Counted from the first letter of the stretch, positions 24,730 through 34,022 are shown. The stretch is DNA of 64,000 bases from Bradyrhizobium sp. sBnM-33 (GCF_032917945.1 NZ_CP136624.1:5332001-5396000), one strand, 5' to 3'. Notes: generated by a model not told the origin, from the sequence alone. Translations and numbers: made by a program.

Positions 24730-25077
24730 CGACGAAAATCTCCTGTTATTTATTTAGCGGCGTTGCCGCTCGCCAGGAGTGTGGATCGTCTGTCGCGTCA
24801 CTGTCGCGTCATTATTATTAAGATTTTATGAAAGATGCCAACTTCCGCCATATCGTCGATGGAGCTATCTGGCGGCTTGGCGGAGCCGAAACAGCCGCAT
24901 CCCCGAGCCGGCCAGGCCAACCGAACCAGGCCGCGCCGATGTTTCCGGCACGGTTCCCCGCCCGAAAGCCGATTCCACCGCGCGCTTAGGTGTTCCGTTT
25001 TCGGCACCACCAATTCGTAGCGGCTTGCGCTATTGTTCTCCTTTTGTTCTTATTGTCGCCTCACGGGAGACGCGGCA
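24730..25077. other. No gene seen
   Basis: Upstream region of the PEP-CTERM gene and of gene a copy 2. It should hold their promoters. No supported frame, repeat or RNA. Confidence 0.45.
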
Positions 25078-25512
25078 ATGCCGGACATCGACTTCATCCG
25101 GAATGAGATCGAACACATGCGCACCCAGGTCGGGCGCCAGCGTAAGGAAATTCTGCAGCTTCAGCGCGCCGGCATATCGACTGCAGCGGCTGAGCTTTTG
25201 CTGCAGCGGATGTTGGCGAAGATTGAGGGCCTTTGTGACGAACGGGACCGGCTCAAGAAGGAGGAGGGCGGTCCAACGAGGGGCGCGTGCTTGGGGGCCG
25301 GAGTTGGTGATGCGCGATCAACTGAAATGGTACGACGACAAGGCCGACAATTCGGCGTGGCTCGATGCGCTTGCCGAGTTGCGCCAGCGGCCGCGCGTAA
25401 AGGCTACTGCTATCAGCACGTCCAGGCGATCACGGTCGCGATCGATCAGTACGCTGAGAAGGCGCTCGGCAACCGCGATTACTTTCTCAACAAGCCCCAC
25501 GGCGTAGGCTGA
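25078..25512 (+). CDS. Gene a copy 2, fused to the end of gene b by a frameshift
   Basis: ACGGGAGA precedes the ATG at 25078. MPDIDFIRNEIEHMRTQVGR continues QRKEILQLQRAGISTAAAEL into the same coiled-coil core as copy 1. In copy 2 one G is missing at about 25388 (CAGCGGCCGCG against CAGCGGGCCGCG in copy 1). This drops the frame of gene a into the C-terminus of gene b (QHVQAITVAIDQYAEKALGN), giving a 144-residue chimera. The core is intact; the tail is a product of the deletion. Confidence 0.55.
   Translation: MPDIDFIRNEIEHMRTQVGRQRKEILQLQRAGISTAAAELLLQRMLAKIEGLCDERDRLKKEEGGPTRGACLGAGVGDARSTEMVRRQGRQFGVARCACRVAPAAARKGYCYQHVQAITVAIDQYAEKALGNRDYFLNKPHGVG
25310..25512 (+). pseudogene. Gene b copy 2, frameshifted
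   Basis: It starts MRDQLKWYDDKADNSAWLDA with GGAG upstream, then loses frame at about 25388, where one G is missing relative to copy 1. The true C-terminus (AITVAIDQYAEKALGNRDYF then LNKPHGVG) is still present one frame away. Combining the 5' part of copy 1 with the 3' part of copy 2 rebuilds a protein of about 67 residues. Confidence 0.65.
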
Positions 25513-25608
25513 GCCTCAAAAGACGACGGCACCGAAGAGGCCCCGACTCGCGCAACTCGCCGGTCGAAGCAAAAAACTGTGTCTCGCTTCATTCTCTTCT
25601 GATGGTTG

Positions 25609-25932
25609 TTAGCGCCGCACGGGGTCTGTTGAAGAGCCTGTGGTGTTGGTGTCGCTCTTAACAGCACTGGAGGAACCAGCCCCAGCTGGCCCACCAGTCG
25701 CACCACCGGCGGCAGCGGCTGAGGCGTCGCCCGAACCGGAGCCTTGCGCGCTGTCCCGGGTGCCGCTGGAACCCGTCGTGTCGCCCTTGACTGCGGTGGA
25801 GGAACCAGCCCCGGCCGGTCCACCCGTCGCGCCGCCGGCAGCAGCGGCATCGCTAGAACTACCAGCTTGTGCAAATGCGAGTGTGGACCCGAGCGTCAGG
25901 ATTGAGGCCAAAGCGATTGTCGTGAGCTTCAT
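25609..25932 (-). CDS. Secreted Ala/Gly/Ser-rich repeat protein, 107 aa
   Basis: AAAGGA lies upstream of the ATG at 25932. The signal peptide MKLTTIALASILTLGSTLAF ends AQA. The mature part has two near-identical units, AAAAGGATGGPAGAGSSTAV KGDTTGSS and AAAAGGATGGPAGAGSSSAV KSDTNTTGSS. It is of very low complexity with few hydrophobic residues, so likely disordered and exported. Function unknown; similar proteins occur in Bradyrhizobium. Confidence 0.65.
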   Translation of the reverse strand: MKLTTIALASILTLGSTLAFAQAGSSSDAAAAGGATGGPAGAGSSTAVKGDTTGSSGTRDSAQGSGSGDASAAAAGGATGGPAGAGSSSAVKSDTNTTGSSTDPVRR

Positions 25933-26009
25933 GGGTTGTCCTTTCATAATGATAGAACAACCAGCGCGTTTATTCGAACGTTCCGAGCAAACGCAAAATC
26001 TCCATAGGC

Positions 26010-26255
26010 GCGACCGCAGTGGTACGGCCCGGCGTATGTCGTCCGGCAACGTCGTGCGTCGGGCCGCCTTGCTCACCCGGCACTCTATTCCACAAGGCGA
26101 AGGGTCCGGCGCCTTCTCATTCGATCGAGAGCGTGGACAACCTCATCTCTATCGAGGACCGCGATGAGCCGGTGCACTGTATGCGTGGCGTCTCGTGGGC
26201 CTGGCGCGATGTATTCTCCGAGGATGCGCCTGGCATCCTCCATAGCTCGCAATAC
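26010..26255. repeat. Dispersed repeat, copy B
   Basis: The fuller copy of the element at 18326-18622, spanning most of the 64-residue gene at 26085-26279 and its downstream flank. Similarity to copy A resumes at about 26447-26530, around the 20-residue microprotein. Confidence 0.75.
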
Positions 26256-26279
26256 AGTCTCTTGATCCGTGTTGTTCAT
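26085..26279 (-). CDS. ARRILGEY small protein, 64 aa (copy B, intact)
   Basis: MNNTDQETVLRAMEDARRIL, GEYIAPGPRDATHTVHRLIA, VLDRDEVVHALDRMRRRRTL and RLVE, then TAG. A soluble helical protein with an acidic first half and a basic end. It is the most complete copy of the family in the window; copy A has lost both its start and its stop. No motif that points to a function. Confidence 0.62.
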   Translation of the reverse strand: MNNTDQETVLRAMEDARRILGEYIAPGPRDATHTVHRLIAVLDRDEVVHALDRMRRRRTLRLVE

Positions 26280-26430
26280 GGTACGCGCCTACTGAGCGCG
26301 GACTCAATTAGGTAGCCCAGCCATCGTTCCTACAGTATGGGCGGCGGCATTCCGCTCTACGGGCCCCGCTGAGTCCGGGGAGCATTCCTGCACCGCGACT
26401 ATGTATCGGGCGGGAAGTAGTGGCGCAGCG

Positions 26431-26493
26431 TCAACCGGATGCGACGTAGAGGGCGATAACGATCTCCACGCCGATGATGACACTTTCCATCAT
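26431..26493 (-). CDS. Membrane microprotein, 20 aa
   Basis: MMESVIIGVEIVIALYVASG: one short hydrophobic helix with an acidic residue in the middle. ACGGAGG lies four to five bases upstream. The same start and ribosome-binding site occur in copy A (near 18650), where the deletion fuses it to other sequence. Too short to be certain. Confidence 0.4.
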   Translation of the reverse strand: MMESVIIGVEIVIALYVASG

Positions 26494-26586
26494 GAACCTC
26501 CGTCGTTGCGCAACTGGTTTGCAGACACAGTGCAGACAGAGAGTTTTCGGCGAAGGCCAAGATATCGGCTAAGCATTTGATTTCAT

Positions 26587-26662
26587 TGGTGAGCGCGGAG
26601 GGACTCGAACCCTCGACCCCATGATTAAAAGTCACGTGCTCTACCGCCTGAGCTACGCGCTC
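26587..26662 (-). tRNA. tRNA-Lys (anticodon TTT)
   Basis: On the minus strand the sequence folds as a full cloverleaf: acceptor GAGCGCG/CGCGCTC, D arm GTAGCTCAGGCGGTAGAGC, anticodon loop CTTTTAA closed by CGTGA/TCATG, T arm with GGTTCGAGTCC, and encoded CCA. The TTT anticodon reads AAA and AAG lysine codons. Confidence 0.96.
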
Positions 26663-26791
26663 ACTCGCCGCGCTGTGTAGGGGGCGGGCCCCTGCGGGTC
26701 AATAGCACAAGCGCGGCAAATTCGTGGTTCGCTTGCTCCCAATTCCCTTTAGGTAGCTAAAGGTTAGTTCGGACTCTTCAAGCGGCGGCGG

Positions 26792-29470
26792 TTACTTGAC
26801 CTCGCGGCGAATCTCGGAGGCGACCGGCTGGGACTGGGTGTTGACCGTCGGCAGGGTGACCGGGCGCAGCCCGATCAGTTCCGCCGTCCGCACCGCGCTG
26901 TTCCGCCAGAAGGCGAAGGAGTTGATACGGGAGTTTTCCAATACCGCGATCGCGACCGCCGCGAGGAACGGCAGGCTTTGCAGCACCAGCACGCCCGCGA
27001 AGATGTAGATCTCGCGCACCTCTTTGTAGCCGTTCGTGACGACAAGCACCGCGGCGCCAATCAGCAGCAGGATGCCGATCACGGCTTCCCAGAACGCCTG
27101 GAATTCGATCGACATCCGCGACAGCCCGCCCTTGGAGGTGCGGGCGAAGGCGAGATGCTCGGTGATCAGGCCCTGCGCCACCGCGCGCGACACCGTCCAT
27201 TGCACGCTCATGGCCGCGATCATCGCGCCCAGCATCTGGCCGGCCTTGATCTTCACCCGCAAGCGATAGAGCGCGAGGAAGTGGATCAGCGAGACGGCGA
27301 AGGAGGCGATGATCGGCAGCGTCAGGATCTTGTCGGGAACAGCGATGTCGGCAAAGGCCACGATCGGCACCCAGATCAGGTTGAGGATCGCCACGACGAC
27401 GCCCAGGCTTTCGGCGCCGAGCCAGTTCAACCAGCCCAGCGAAAATTCGCGGCGCTGGTCCGGAGTCAGCCGGCTCGCGCCGGGCAGGAAGCGCCGCCAG
27501 TGCTTCTTGACGATCTGGAAGCCGCCATAGGCCCACCGGTGACGTTGCTTCTTGAACGCCTCATAGGTGTCGGGCAGCAGGCCCTCGCCATAGCGGACGT
27601 TAGTGTAGTGCGTCAGCCAGCCTTGCTCCTGGATGGTCAGGCCGAGATCGGTGTCCTCGCAGATGGTGTCGCCGGACCAGCCGCCGGCCATGTCCATCGC
27701 GGAGCGGCGGATCAGGCACATCGTGCCGTGCACGATGATCGAGTTGAACTCGTTACGCTGGACCATGCCGATGTCAAAGAACCCGGCATATTCGCCGTTC
27801 ATGATGTAGTGCATCAGCGAGCGGTCGCCGTCGCGATGCTCCTGCGGCGCCTGCACCAGGCCGACGCGCGGATCGGCGAACACCGGTACGAGATCCTTCA
27901 GCCAATCCGGATGCACGACATAGTCGGCGTCGATGATGCCGATGATCTCGGCATCCGCAGCCGTGCGCTCCATGGCAATGCGAAGCGCGCCGGCCTTGAA
28001 GCCCTGCACCTTCTCGGCGTTGATGAACTTGAAGCGTTCGCCGAGCGCACGGCAGTGGTCCTGGATCGGCCGCCAGAATTCCGGGTCGGGCGTGTTGTTG
28101 ATGATGCAGACGCATTCGAAATTCGGGTAGTCGAGCCGCGACACCGCATCGAGCGTCTGCTTCAGCATCTCGACCGGCTCGTAGTAAGCGGGGATGTGAA
28201 TCGAAACCTTCGGGAAGGCGACGTTCTCGCCGATGGTGGCGGGCGCTAACGGCGCGCTCTTGGTGATCAGCCGGCGCGGGCCGCGGCCGAAGGCGATCGC
28301 GGCGATTTCGTCGATGCGCGCCATCGCGATCAGGATCAGCGGAACCAGCAGGATCAGGCCAAGCGTCAGCGCAAATGCCGAGCCGAACACGAAATAATGC
28401 CCGGCCCAGTAGGCGAACACGGTGGAAACCCAGGCGCCGACGCCGTTCGCTGCCGCTGAAAGCACCAGCGCCTGCATGATTGTCGGCTGCTCGAGCCGCA
28501 GGATCGGCAGCGACATCAGGATGCCCATCAGCAGCGCGATCCCAGCCAGCTTCCAGTAATTCTCGTTCACGATCGGGCCGGTCCACGCGAATTTCGGTTC
28601 GCGATTGGCATCGAGGATGCCCCAATAGGGGCCGACGCCGCCTTCGAAGAATTTCCAGGGCTGATCGATCGCCTCAACGATGTTGTAGTCGATGCCGATA
28701 GCTTCGGCGCGGGTGACGAAATTCCGCAGCACCGAGGCCTGCTCGAACGGGCCGGGCTCGGCATTCCTCAAATTGTATCCGGCGCTCGGCCAGCCGAACT
28801 CGGCTATCACGATCCGTTTGCCGGGAAACTGATCGCGCAGTAGCTGGAACATGGCCACCGCCTGATCGACGGCTTGCTTGTCGGTGAAGTTCTCCCAATA
28901 GGGCAGCACGTGCGCGGCGATGAAATCGACAGAGGACGCAAGTTCCGGATTGTCGCGCCAGATGTTCCAGATCTCACCGGTCGTCACGGGAACGTTGACG
29001 GATTTCTTGACCTGCTTGATCAGCTCGACCAGGTCGGTGATCTTCTGCTCGCCGCGGAAAATCGTTTCGTTGCCGACGACGATTCCGTTGACGTTGCTGT
29101 TGCGCTTGGCGAGGTTGATCGCCGCCTCGATCTCGCGCTTGTTGCGATCGGAATTCTTGTCGATCCAGGCGCCGACGGTGACCTTCAGGCCGAATTCGGC
29201 AGCGATCGGCGGCACCAGTTCGACGCCACCAGTCGAGGAGTAGAGACGAATCGCGCGCGTGATCGTCGAGAGCTTCTTCAGGTCGGCGCGGATCTTTTCG
29301 ATCTGCGGAATATTGTCGATGTCGGGATGCGCCGAACCCTCGAACGGCGCATAGGAGACGCTCGGCAGAATGCCTCTGAAATCGGGCGCCGCCTGCTTTT
29401 CCTGGAACAGGCCCCACAGCCCGGCGTGAGCTGCGGTCACAAACAGCAGAACGGCGACGACAGCGCGCAT
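26792..29470 (-). CDS. ndvB: Cyclic beta-glucan synthase NdvB-type (GH17-GT2 fusion)
   Basis: 892 residues. The periplasmic N-terminal part is a GH17-like domain with both acidic residues: Glu135 in VVGNETIFRG and Glu224 in IAEFGWPSAG. Membrane helices follow at about 307-385. A processive GT2 domain then has DAD (514-516), the CEDTD motif (604-608) and QRHRW (642-646), followed by more helices. This architecture is that of Bradyrhizobium NdvB, which with NdvC makes cyclic beta-(1,3),(1,6)-glucans needed for osmoadaptation and nodule development. The ribosome-binding site is weak. The small secreted gene at 29690 lies 219 bases upstream on the same strand. Confidence 0.9.
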   Translation of the reverse strand: MRAVVAVLLFVTAAHAGLWGLFQEKQAAPDFRGILPSVSYAPFEGSAHPDIDNIPQIEKIRADLKKLSTITRAIRLYSSTGGVELVPPIAAEFGLKVTVGAWIDKNSDRNKREIEAAINLAKRNSNVNGIVVGNETIFRGEQKITDLVELIKQVKKSVNVPVTTGEIWNIWRDNPELASSVDFIAAHVLPYWENFTDKQAVDQAVAMFQLLRDQFPGKRIVIAEFGWPSAGYNLRNAEPGPFEQASVLRNFVTRAEAIGIDYNIVEAIDQPWKFFEGGVGPYWGILDANREPKFAWTGPIVNENYWKLAGIALLMGILMSLPILRLEQPTIMQALVLSAAANGVGAWVSTVFAYWAGHYFVFGSAFALTLGLILLVPLILIAMARIDEIAAIAFGRGPRRLITKSAPLAPATIGENVAFPKVSIHIPAYYEPVEMLKQTLDAVSRLDYPNFECVCIINNTPDPEFWRPIQDHCRALGERFKFINAEKVQGFKAGALRIAMERTAADAEIIGIIDADYVVHPDWLKDLVPVFADPRVGLVQAPQEHRDGDRSLMHYIMNGEYAGFFDIGMVQRNEFNSIIVHGTMCLIRRSAMDMAGGWSGDTICEDTDLGLTIQEQGWLTHYTNVRYGEGLLPDTYEAFKKQRHRWAYGGFQIVKKHWRRFLPGASRLTPDQRREFSLGWLNWLGAESLGVVVAILNLIWVPIVAFADIAVPDKILTLPIIASFAVSLIHFLALYRLRVKIKAGQMLGAMIAAMSVQWTVSRAVAQGLITEHLAFARTSKGGLSRMSIEFQAFWEAVIGILLLIGAAVLVVTNGYKEVREIYIFAGVLVLQSLPFLAAVAIAVLENSRINSFAFWRNSAVRTAELIGLRPVTLPTVNTQSQPVASEIRREVK

Positions 29471-29689
29471 CGGAGGCTAAACCATACGGGGCTGCAATTT
29501 ATGGGAAGCGAACCTGTCCCCTAGGTTCGACCGAGACGGCGGCATCATCAGGATAGTCCTGCCCTGCGTTTTCACAACTGGTATGACGCCATGACTTTTT
29601 TAAGGACGGCGTTTTAAGGGCGCGAGCAATCCATCCGAACGCCGGATCAATAGGATCGTTCCTCTGAACGTATCCTGAATGCCGGACGT

Positions 29690-30250
29690 CTATTTCGCTG
29701 GGGTAGGCGCGGGGCTGGGGGCTGGCGAGGGCGAAGCGGCCGGCGCAGGCGGCGCATTGCCGGCGGTCGCAGGTGCCGGGCTGGCTGCTGCAGCCTGCGG
29801 CTGGGCGCCCGGATTGATCCAGCAGACGTGAATGCGGCTGTCGAGGGTTTCCGCCACCTTGGGATCGATCTGTCCGCCAAAACGGGTCAGGCAGCGGAAG
29901 GTGGCCTGGACATGCCCGCCTGGGCAGCCGAACCGGTCATAGAGATCGAGGTGCCGGAACGCGGTATCCAGGTCGTCTCGCCACATCAGGCGAACCACCC
30001 GGCGGCCGAGCCAGACGCATTCGGGATTTCCGGCCGGGCCGTTGATAACCTGGGCTGCCTCGACGAATTCGTCGGTCTTGCGCTGGTTGTCCTTGTTGGC
30101 GTCGGCGGCCGGCGCCTTGCCTTGCTGATCCTGCGGGGCCGGGCTGCCGCTCTGGGCAAACGCCCCGCCCGATCCGATCAGAAGGGCCAGGCCGGCAGCG
30201 GCGAAGCGCCTCAAAACCGCAACTCTTGGATCAAGCAACCGTCGACGCAT
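29690..30250 (-). CDS. Secreted protein of the cyclic-glucan locus (candidate NdvD)
   Basis: 186 residues from the ATG at 30250 (GGGGA upstream). A signal peptide (AAAGLALLIGSGGAFAQ) precedes an acidic linker, a central domain (PAGNPECVWLGRRVVRLMWR, DLYDRFGCPGGHVQATFRCL, IHVCWINPG) with four cysteines, and a Pro/Ala-rich tail. It lies between ndvB and ndvC, the position reported for the third B. japonicum glucan gene, ndvD; that identity rests on position and rough size only. It is transcribed towards ndvB and divergent from ndvC across a 249-base promoter region. Confidence 0.7.
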   Translation of the reverse strand: MRRRLLDPRVAVLRRFAAAGLALLIGSGGAFAQSGSPAPQDQQGKAPAADANKDNQRKTDEFVEAAQVINGPAGNPECVWLGRRVVRLMWRDDLDTAFRHLDLYDRFGCPGGHVQATFRCLTRFGGQIDPKVAETLDSRIHVCWINPGAQPQAAAASPAPATAGNAPPAPAASPSPAPSPAPTPAK

Positions 30251-30499
30251 ACATTCCCCGATCAATTTCCTGCCGCGAACGGCTGGTGTGGTGTTCTGGC
30301 TTGTTGCCGCCCAAATAGGTCCCCAATGCGGCGGAAACATCCGGCGATTCACATGACGGGTATTTCAGATTTTGTCCAGCAAAGTCACAACTTTATCACG
30401 GGCGCTGGTAAACTGCCGCAGGGACGGCGGCAGAATAGGGCGATCGTGCATCTTGGCAGAACGCCGATGAACGGGTAATCGACGGTCCCCGCCCGGAGG

Positions 30500-32125
30500 A
30501 TGGAACCGATTTCTCTTCGTACGCCGCTGGCGCTTCTCCTTTCATCGCTAGGTATGATCGCGGCTCTTTGGTGGTGGCTCGCCTCGCCGATTACGCTTCC
30601 GCGCGCGCCGATCGACCCCACTGCCAAGCTGCAATGCGTCTCTTACGCACCGTTCCGCGGCGCGCAGACACCCTTGATCCCGAGCACACAGATCCTTCCT
30701 GAACAGATCGCGGAGGACCTGGCGCAACTCGCCAAGATCACCGACTGCGTGCGGACCTATTCGATCGAGAATGGGCTCGACCAGGTCCCGGCGCTGGCCG
30801 CCAAAGTCGGGCTGAAGGTGATCCAGGGGATCTGGCTCTCGAGCAACCGGATCAAGAATCTTGCCCAGATTTCGGTTGCGATCGAACTGACCAAGGAACA
30901 CCCGGACACAATTACCGCACTGGTAGTTGGCAACGAGGTGCTGCTGCGCGGCGAGATGACGACATCGGATCTCGCGGCCCACATCCGCTCGGTCAAGTCG
31001 CGGGTCACCGTGCCCGTCACCTATGCCGACGTTTGGGAGTTCTGGCTGCGTAACCGCGAAATCTATGACGCGGTCGATTTCGTCACGATCCACATCCTGC
31101 CGTATTGGGAAGACATGCCGGTGCGCGCGAAGCACGCCGCCGGCCATGTCGACGATATCCGCAAGCGGATGGCGGTGGCATTTCCTGACAAGGAAATCCT
31201 GATCGGCGAAACCGGCTGGCCGAGTGCGGGGCGGATGCGCGAAGGCGCGCTGCCGTCGCGCACCAACCAGGCGCGCGTGGTGTCCGAAATCCTTGATCTG
31301 GCCAAGCGCGAAAAATTTCGGGTCAACCTGATCGAGGCCTATGACCAGCCGTGGAAGCGTCAGCTCGAAGGCACCGTCGGCGGCTATTGGGGCATGATCA
31401 ATGACGCGCAGCGGGCAGTGAAATATCCGCCCGGAGAGCCGATCAGCAATTATCCGTTCTGGAAACTGCAGATGGGATGCGGGATGGCGCTCAGCGGCTT
31501 CGTCTTCCTGGCGGGCTGGCTGACGTTGCGGCGGCGGCCGTGGAAGCCCGGGCTGGCAGCCTGGATCGCGGTCGGGACATCGGCGACGACCGCCGGCATG
31601 CTGCTCGGGGTCGCCGCCGACAAGATGTTTTACGAGAGCTACGGCGCCGGCGGCTGGCTGCAATGGGGCGCGCTGCTGGCGGCCGCCATTGCGTCACCGA
31701 TGCTGTGTGCGAACGCCGCGATGTCGGGGCGGTCGCTGCCGACCTTTCTCGAATTGTTCGGACCGCGCGAGGGCCGGACCAAGTCGGTGCTGACGGCGCT
31801 GTTGGGGCTCGTGCTTGTCGTCACCACGCTGATCGCAGCCGAAACCGCGCTCGGCTTTACGTTCGATCCGCGCTATCGCGATTTTCCGTTCGCTTCGCTG
31901 ACCATGGCGGTGGTGCCGTTCGCGGCGCTGATGCTGCTCAACCGGCCGAAGGACGGCGTTCGCCCGATTGCCGAATCCGCGTTTGCCGGCCTGCTGGTCG
32001 TGGCCGCGCTCTTCACCGGCTTCAACGAAGGCAATCAGAACTGGCAGGCGATGTGGACCTGCGCGATCTATTTGCTGCTGGCGCTCACGCTGTGGCGGGC
32101 GCGGGCCTTGCAAATCCCAAAATGA
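30500..32125 (+). CDS. ndvC: Cyclic beta-glucan synthesis protein NdvC-type (GH17 domain, multipass membrane)
   Basis: 541 residues. An N-terminal membrane anchor precedes a GH17-like domain with Glu146 in VVGNEVLLRG and Glu237 in IGETGWPSAG, followed by about seven to eight membrane helices (from about 325) ending WRARALQIPK. It is the expected partner of NdvB, linked to formation of beta-1,6 branches in B. japonicum. GGAGG directly abuts the ATG at 30500, so the exact start is uncertain. Its 3' end overlaps the convergent gene 32085-32465 by 41 bases. Confidence 0.87.
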   Translation: MEPISLRTPLALLLSSLGMIAALWWWLASPITLPRAPIDPTAKLQCVSYAPFRGAQTPLIPSTQILPEQIAEDLAQLAKITDCVRTYSIENGLDQVPALAAKVGLKVIQGIWLSSNRIKNLAQISVAIELTKEHPDTITALVVGNEVLLRGEMTTSDLAAHIRSVKSRVTVPVTYADVWEFWLRNREIYDAVDFVTIHILPYWEDMPVRAKHAAGHVDDIRKRMAVAFPDKEILIGETGWPSAGRMREGALPSRTNQARVVSEILDLAKREKFRVNLIEAYDQPWKRQLEGTVGGYWGMINDAQRAVKYPPGEPISNYPFWKLQMGCGMALSGFVFLAGWLTLRRRPWKPGLAAWIAVGTSATTAGMLLGVAADKMFYESYGAGGWLQWGALLAAAIASPMLCANAAMSGRSLPTFLELFGPREGRTKSVLTALLGLVLVVTTLIAAETALGFTFDPRYRDFPFASLTMAVVPFAALMLLNRPKDGVRPIAESAFAGLLVVAALFTGFNEGNQNWQAMWTCAIYLLLALTLWRARALQIPK

Positions 32126-32465
32126 GCAGGCCGATCGCAATTCCCGACAGCGCGATATTGTAGAGCACGATCCCGAATCCCGCCGCGATCAGCCCGCCGG
32201 TCAACAGCACGATCGACGGCCGCATGACGTGAAGCGTCGCAATGATCAGCGCGACGATGCCGAACACCGAATTCTTGAACAAATAGGTGGCGAGCGTCCG
32301 CGACTTGCACAGCATGGTCTGCAGGCCGGCGTCGCAGGCCAGCGCCACGGTCGAGAACTCGATCGCGAGGTAGCGCAGATAGAGCGCGTAGCCGACGGTG
32401 AGGAAGCCGACCACCAATAGGAATTGGACTTGATAGGGCGTGAGCCGGAACGGGGATTTTTTCAT
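32085..32465 (-). CDS. Small integral membrane protein, 126 aa
   Basis: Start at 32465 (MKKSPFRLTPYQVQFLLVVG). About four hydrophobic segments, with two cysteines in a loop (LACDAGLQTMLCKSRTL), which may form a disulfide on the outside. It ends LGFARPAPATA and overlaps the 3' end of ndvC in the convergent direction. No recognised family. It may belong with the glucan locus by position only. Confidence 0.7.
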   Translation of the reverse strand: MKKSPFRLTPYQVQFLLVVGFLTVGYALYLRYLAIEFSTVALACDAGLQTMLCKSRTLATYLFKNSVFGIVALIIATLHVMRPSIVLLTGGLIAAGFGIVLYNIALSGIAIGLLILGFARPAPATA

Positions 32466-32561
32466 CGGCGCAATATGGTCGGGATTGGCGGCCGGGACAA
32501 GCGTTCGCCCGCAACGAGAATGCAAGTCAGAATTTCGTCGTAACGTCCTGTAGCCAAAAGC

Positions 32562-33902
32562 TTATTGTGGATTCTTCCTGCCGAAAATGGACGACAATGT
32601 CGGCTGTGTTGTGGCCGGCGGCGGTTCGGGCTTGTTCTGCACCTCCTCAACGACTGTCGCCGCCGACTGCTTGGCAATCGCGCGCCGCCGCGGGCCAGGC
32701 TTGGCGGCAGTGGGCGGGGGATCATCGGATTTCACCGACAGCCGCTGGCCATCGAAGATCGCGGTTTCGCAGGGGCGGTTGTTTTCGGCCATGATGGCGC
32801 AGATCCTGGCGGCGGCGCCGGCGTCGTTCAGCGGACCGGCGACCAGGCGAAGCTGCATGCCGAGGCCGTTGGTGCCTTCCTTCACGACGATGATCGGGCG
32901 CAGTGCCGTCAGCGGCGCGTTCGATCTGGATTTCAGCAGCCCGCGCCACAGCGCGCGCAGGCCGTTCACCGAATTGGCGCTGCCGAGATCGACCCCGAAC
33001 TCGGTCCGCTGCAGCGATACTTTTGGCGCAGTGGCGTCGTCCGCCTCCGCATCTGATGGCGCCGACGCCACGACGTCGGGAATCGGGCTTGCGATCACCG
33101 GGCCTGAGGCCTTGCCCGGTTCGATCAGCTTCCCGGCGGCGGGATCGGGCGGAGCCATCATAGACTGCGCCGCCATCAGAGGGGTGGCGGGCGAAGGCTT
33201 TGCGGGCTCCGGCTTGGCGGGCTCCAGCGTGGCGGTGTCGGCCTTTACCATCTCGGCTTTGGCCGTTTCCGGCTTGGCGCTGTCCGCTTTGGCAGCGTCG
33301 GTCTTCGCCGCATCCTTTGCCGCGTGTGAAACCGTTGCCGGGGAGGGCTCGGCGTTGGCGGCAGTGGGCTTGTCCGCGGCGGGCGTACTTGCCACTGGTG
33401 CGACGCTTGGCGACGGCGGCTTTTGGGCGGCCTGCGGTTCCGCATTTGCAACGGGCGCCGAAGCCTGCGCGGAACCGTGGCGGGCGATGGCCCCGGTGAC
33501 GGATTCGAGCCCCTGTTCCAGGCTGGTGACACGGGAATACAGCCGGTCGCGGTCGCCGTTCAGCGTATCGATCGCGGCGGCGAGCCGCCGCGCCTCATTC
33601 TGGGTTTCCCTGGCCACGAGCTGAATTTGCTGCGCCTGCCGGGTGATATCGGCGGCGGCGACCTGTTCGCGCTTCAATCCAAAGGATGACTGGTTGGCCA
33701 TTACGGCCAGAATCACCGCAGCCGTGGCGCCGACACCCCAGGATCCGATCCGCCACAGCGCGCGGCGGTCGAGCTCATCTTCGTCGGCCAACAGGTTGCT
33801 CAGCACGCCGCCGCTGTCATCCGCCTCGAAGTCTGCGAGATGGTCTGGTTTCCTGGCCAAGCGCCCCTGGCCCTCCTCAAGGCCCGCCGAATCACAGGGC
33901 AA
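32562..33902 (-). CDS. Single-pass membrane protein with SPOR-like C-terminus
   Basis: 446 residues. A short cytoplasmic N-terminus leads to one membrane helix (about 50-68, [15 protein letters not shown]), a coiled coil (about 80-135), and a long Ala/Lys/Pro-rich region with repeated AKxDxAK and PAKPE motifs. The C-terminal domain ([20 protein letters not shown] ... [20 protein letters not shown]) has the spacing of SPOR-type peptidoglycan-binding modules, though without a clear signature. The start codon is TTG at 33902 without a good ribosome-binding site, so the N-terminus is uncertain. It is divergent from glmU. Confidence 0.72.
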   Translation of the reverse strand: MPCDSAGLEEGQGRLARKPDHLADFEADDSGGVLSNLLADEDELDRRALWRIGSWGVGATAAVILAVMANQSSFGLKREQVAAADITRQAQQIQLVARETQNEARRLAAAIDTLNGDRDRLYSRVTSLEQGLESVTGAIARHGSAQASAPVANAEPQAAQKPPSPSVAPVASTPAADKPTAANAEPSPATVSHAAKDAAKTDAAKADSAKPETAKAEMVKADTATLEPAKPEPAKPSPATPLMAAQSMMAPPDPAAGKLIEPGKASGPVIASPIPDVVASAPSDAEADDATAPKVSLQRTEFGVDLGSANSVNGLRALWRGLLKSRSNAPLTALRPIIVVKEGTNGLGMQLRLVAGPLNDAGAAARICAIMAENNRPCETAIFDGQRLSVKSDDPPPTAAKPGPRRRAIAKQSAATVVEEVQNKPEPPPATTQPTLSSIFGRKNPQ

Positions 33903-34022
33903 ACATTAACAGGAAAAGCGACGCCCACTTGTTTCAGGACGTTTTCGGGGCGGCGAATCGGTTTGATCTCCGGGGGAAAACAATTAAAGACGGCCGGCAA
34001 CCTAGTTCGCCTGAGGACCAGA

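Noticed and set aside
26978..28249. Long plus-strand open frame antisense to ndvB
   Set aside because: A His/Asp/Arg-rich shadow of a well-supported gene with complete catalytic motifs.
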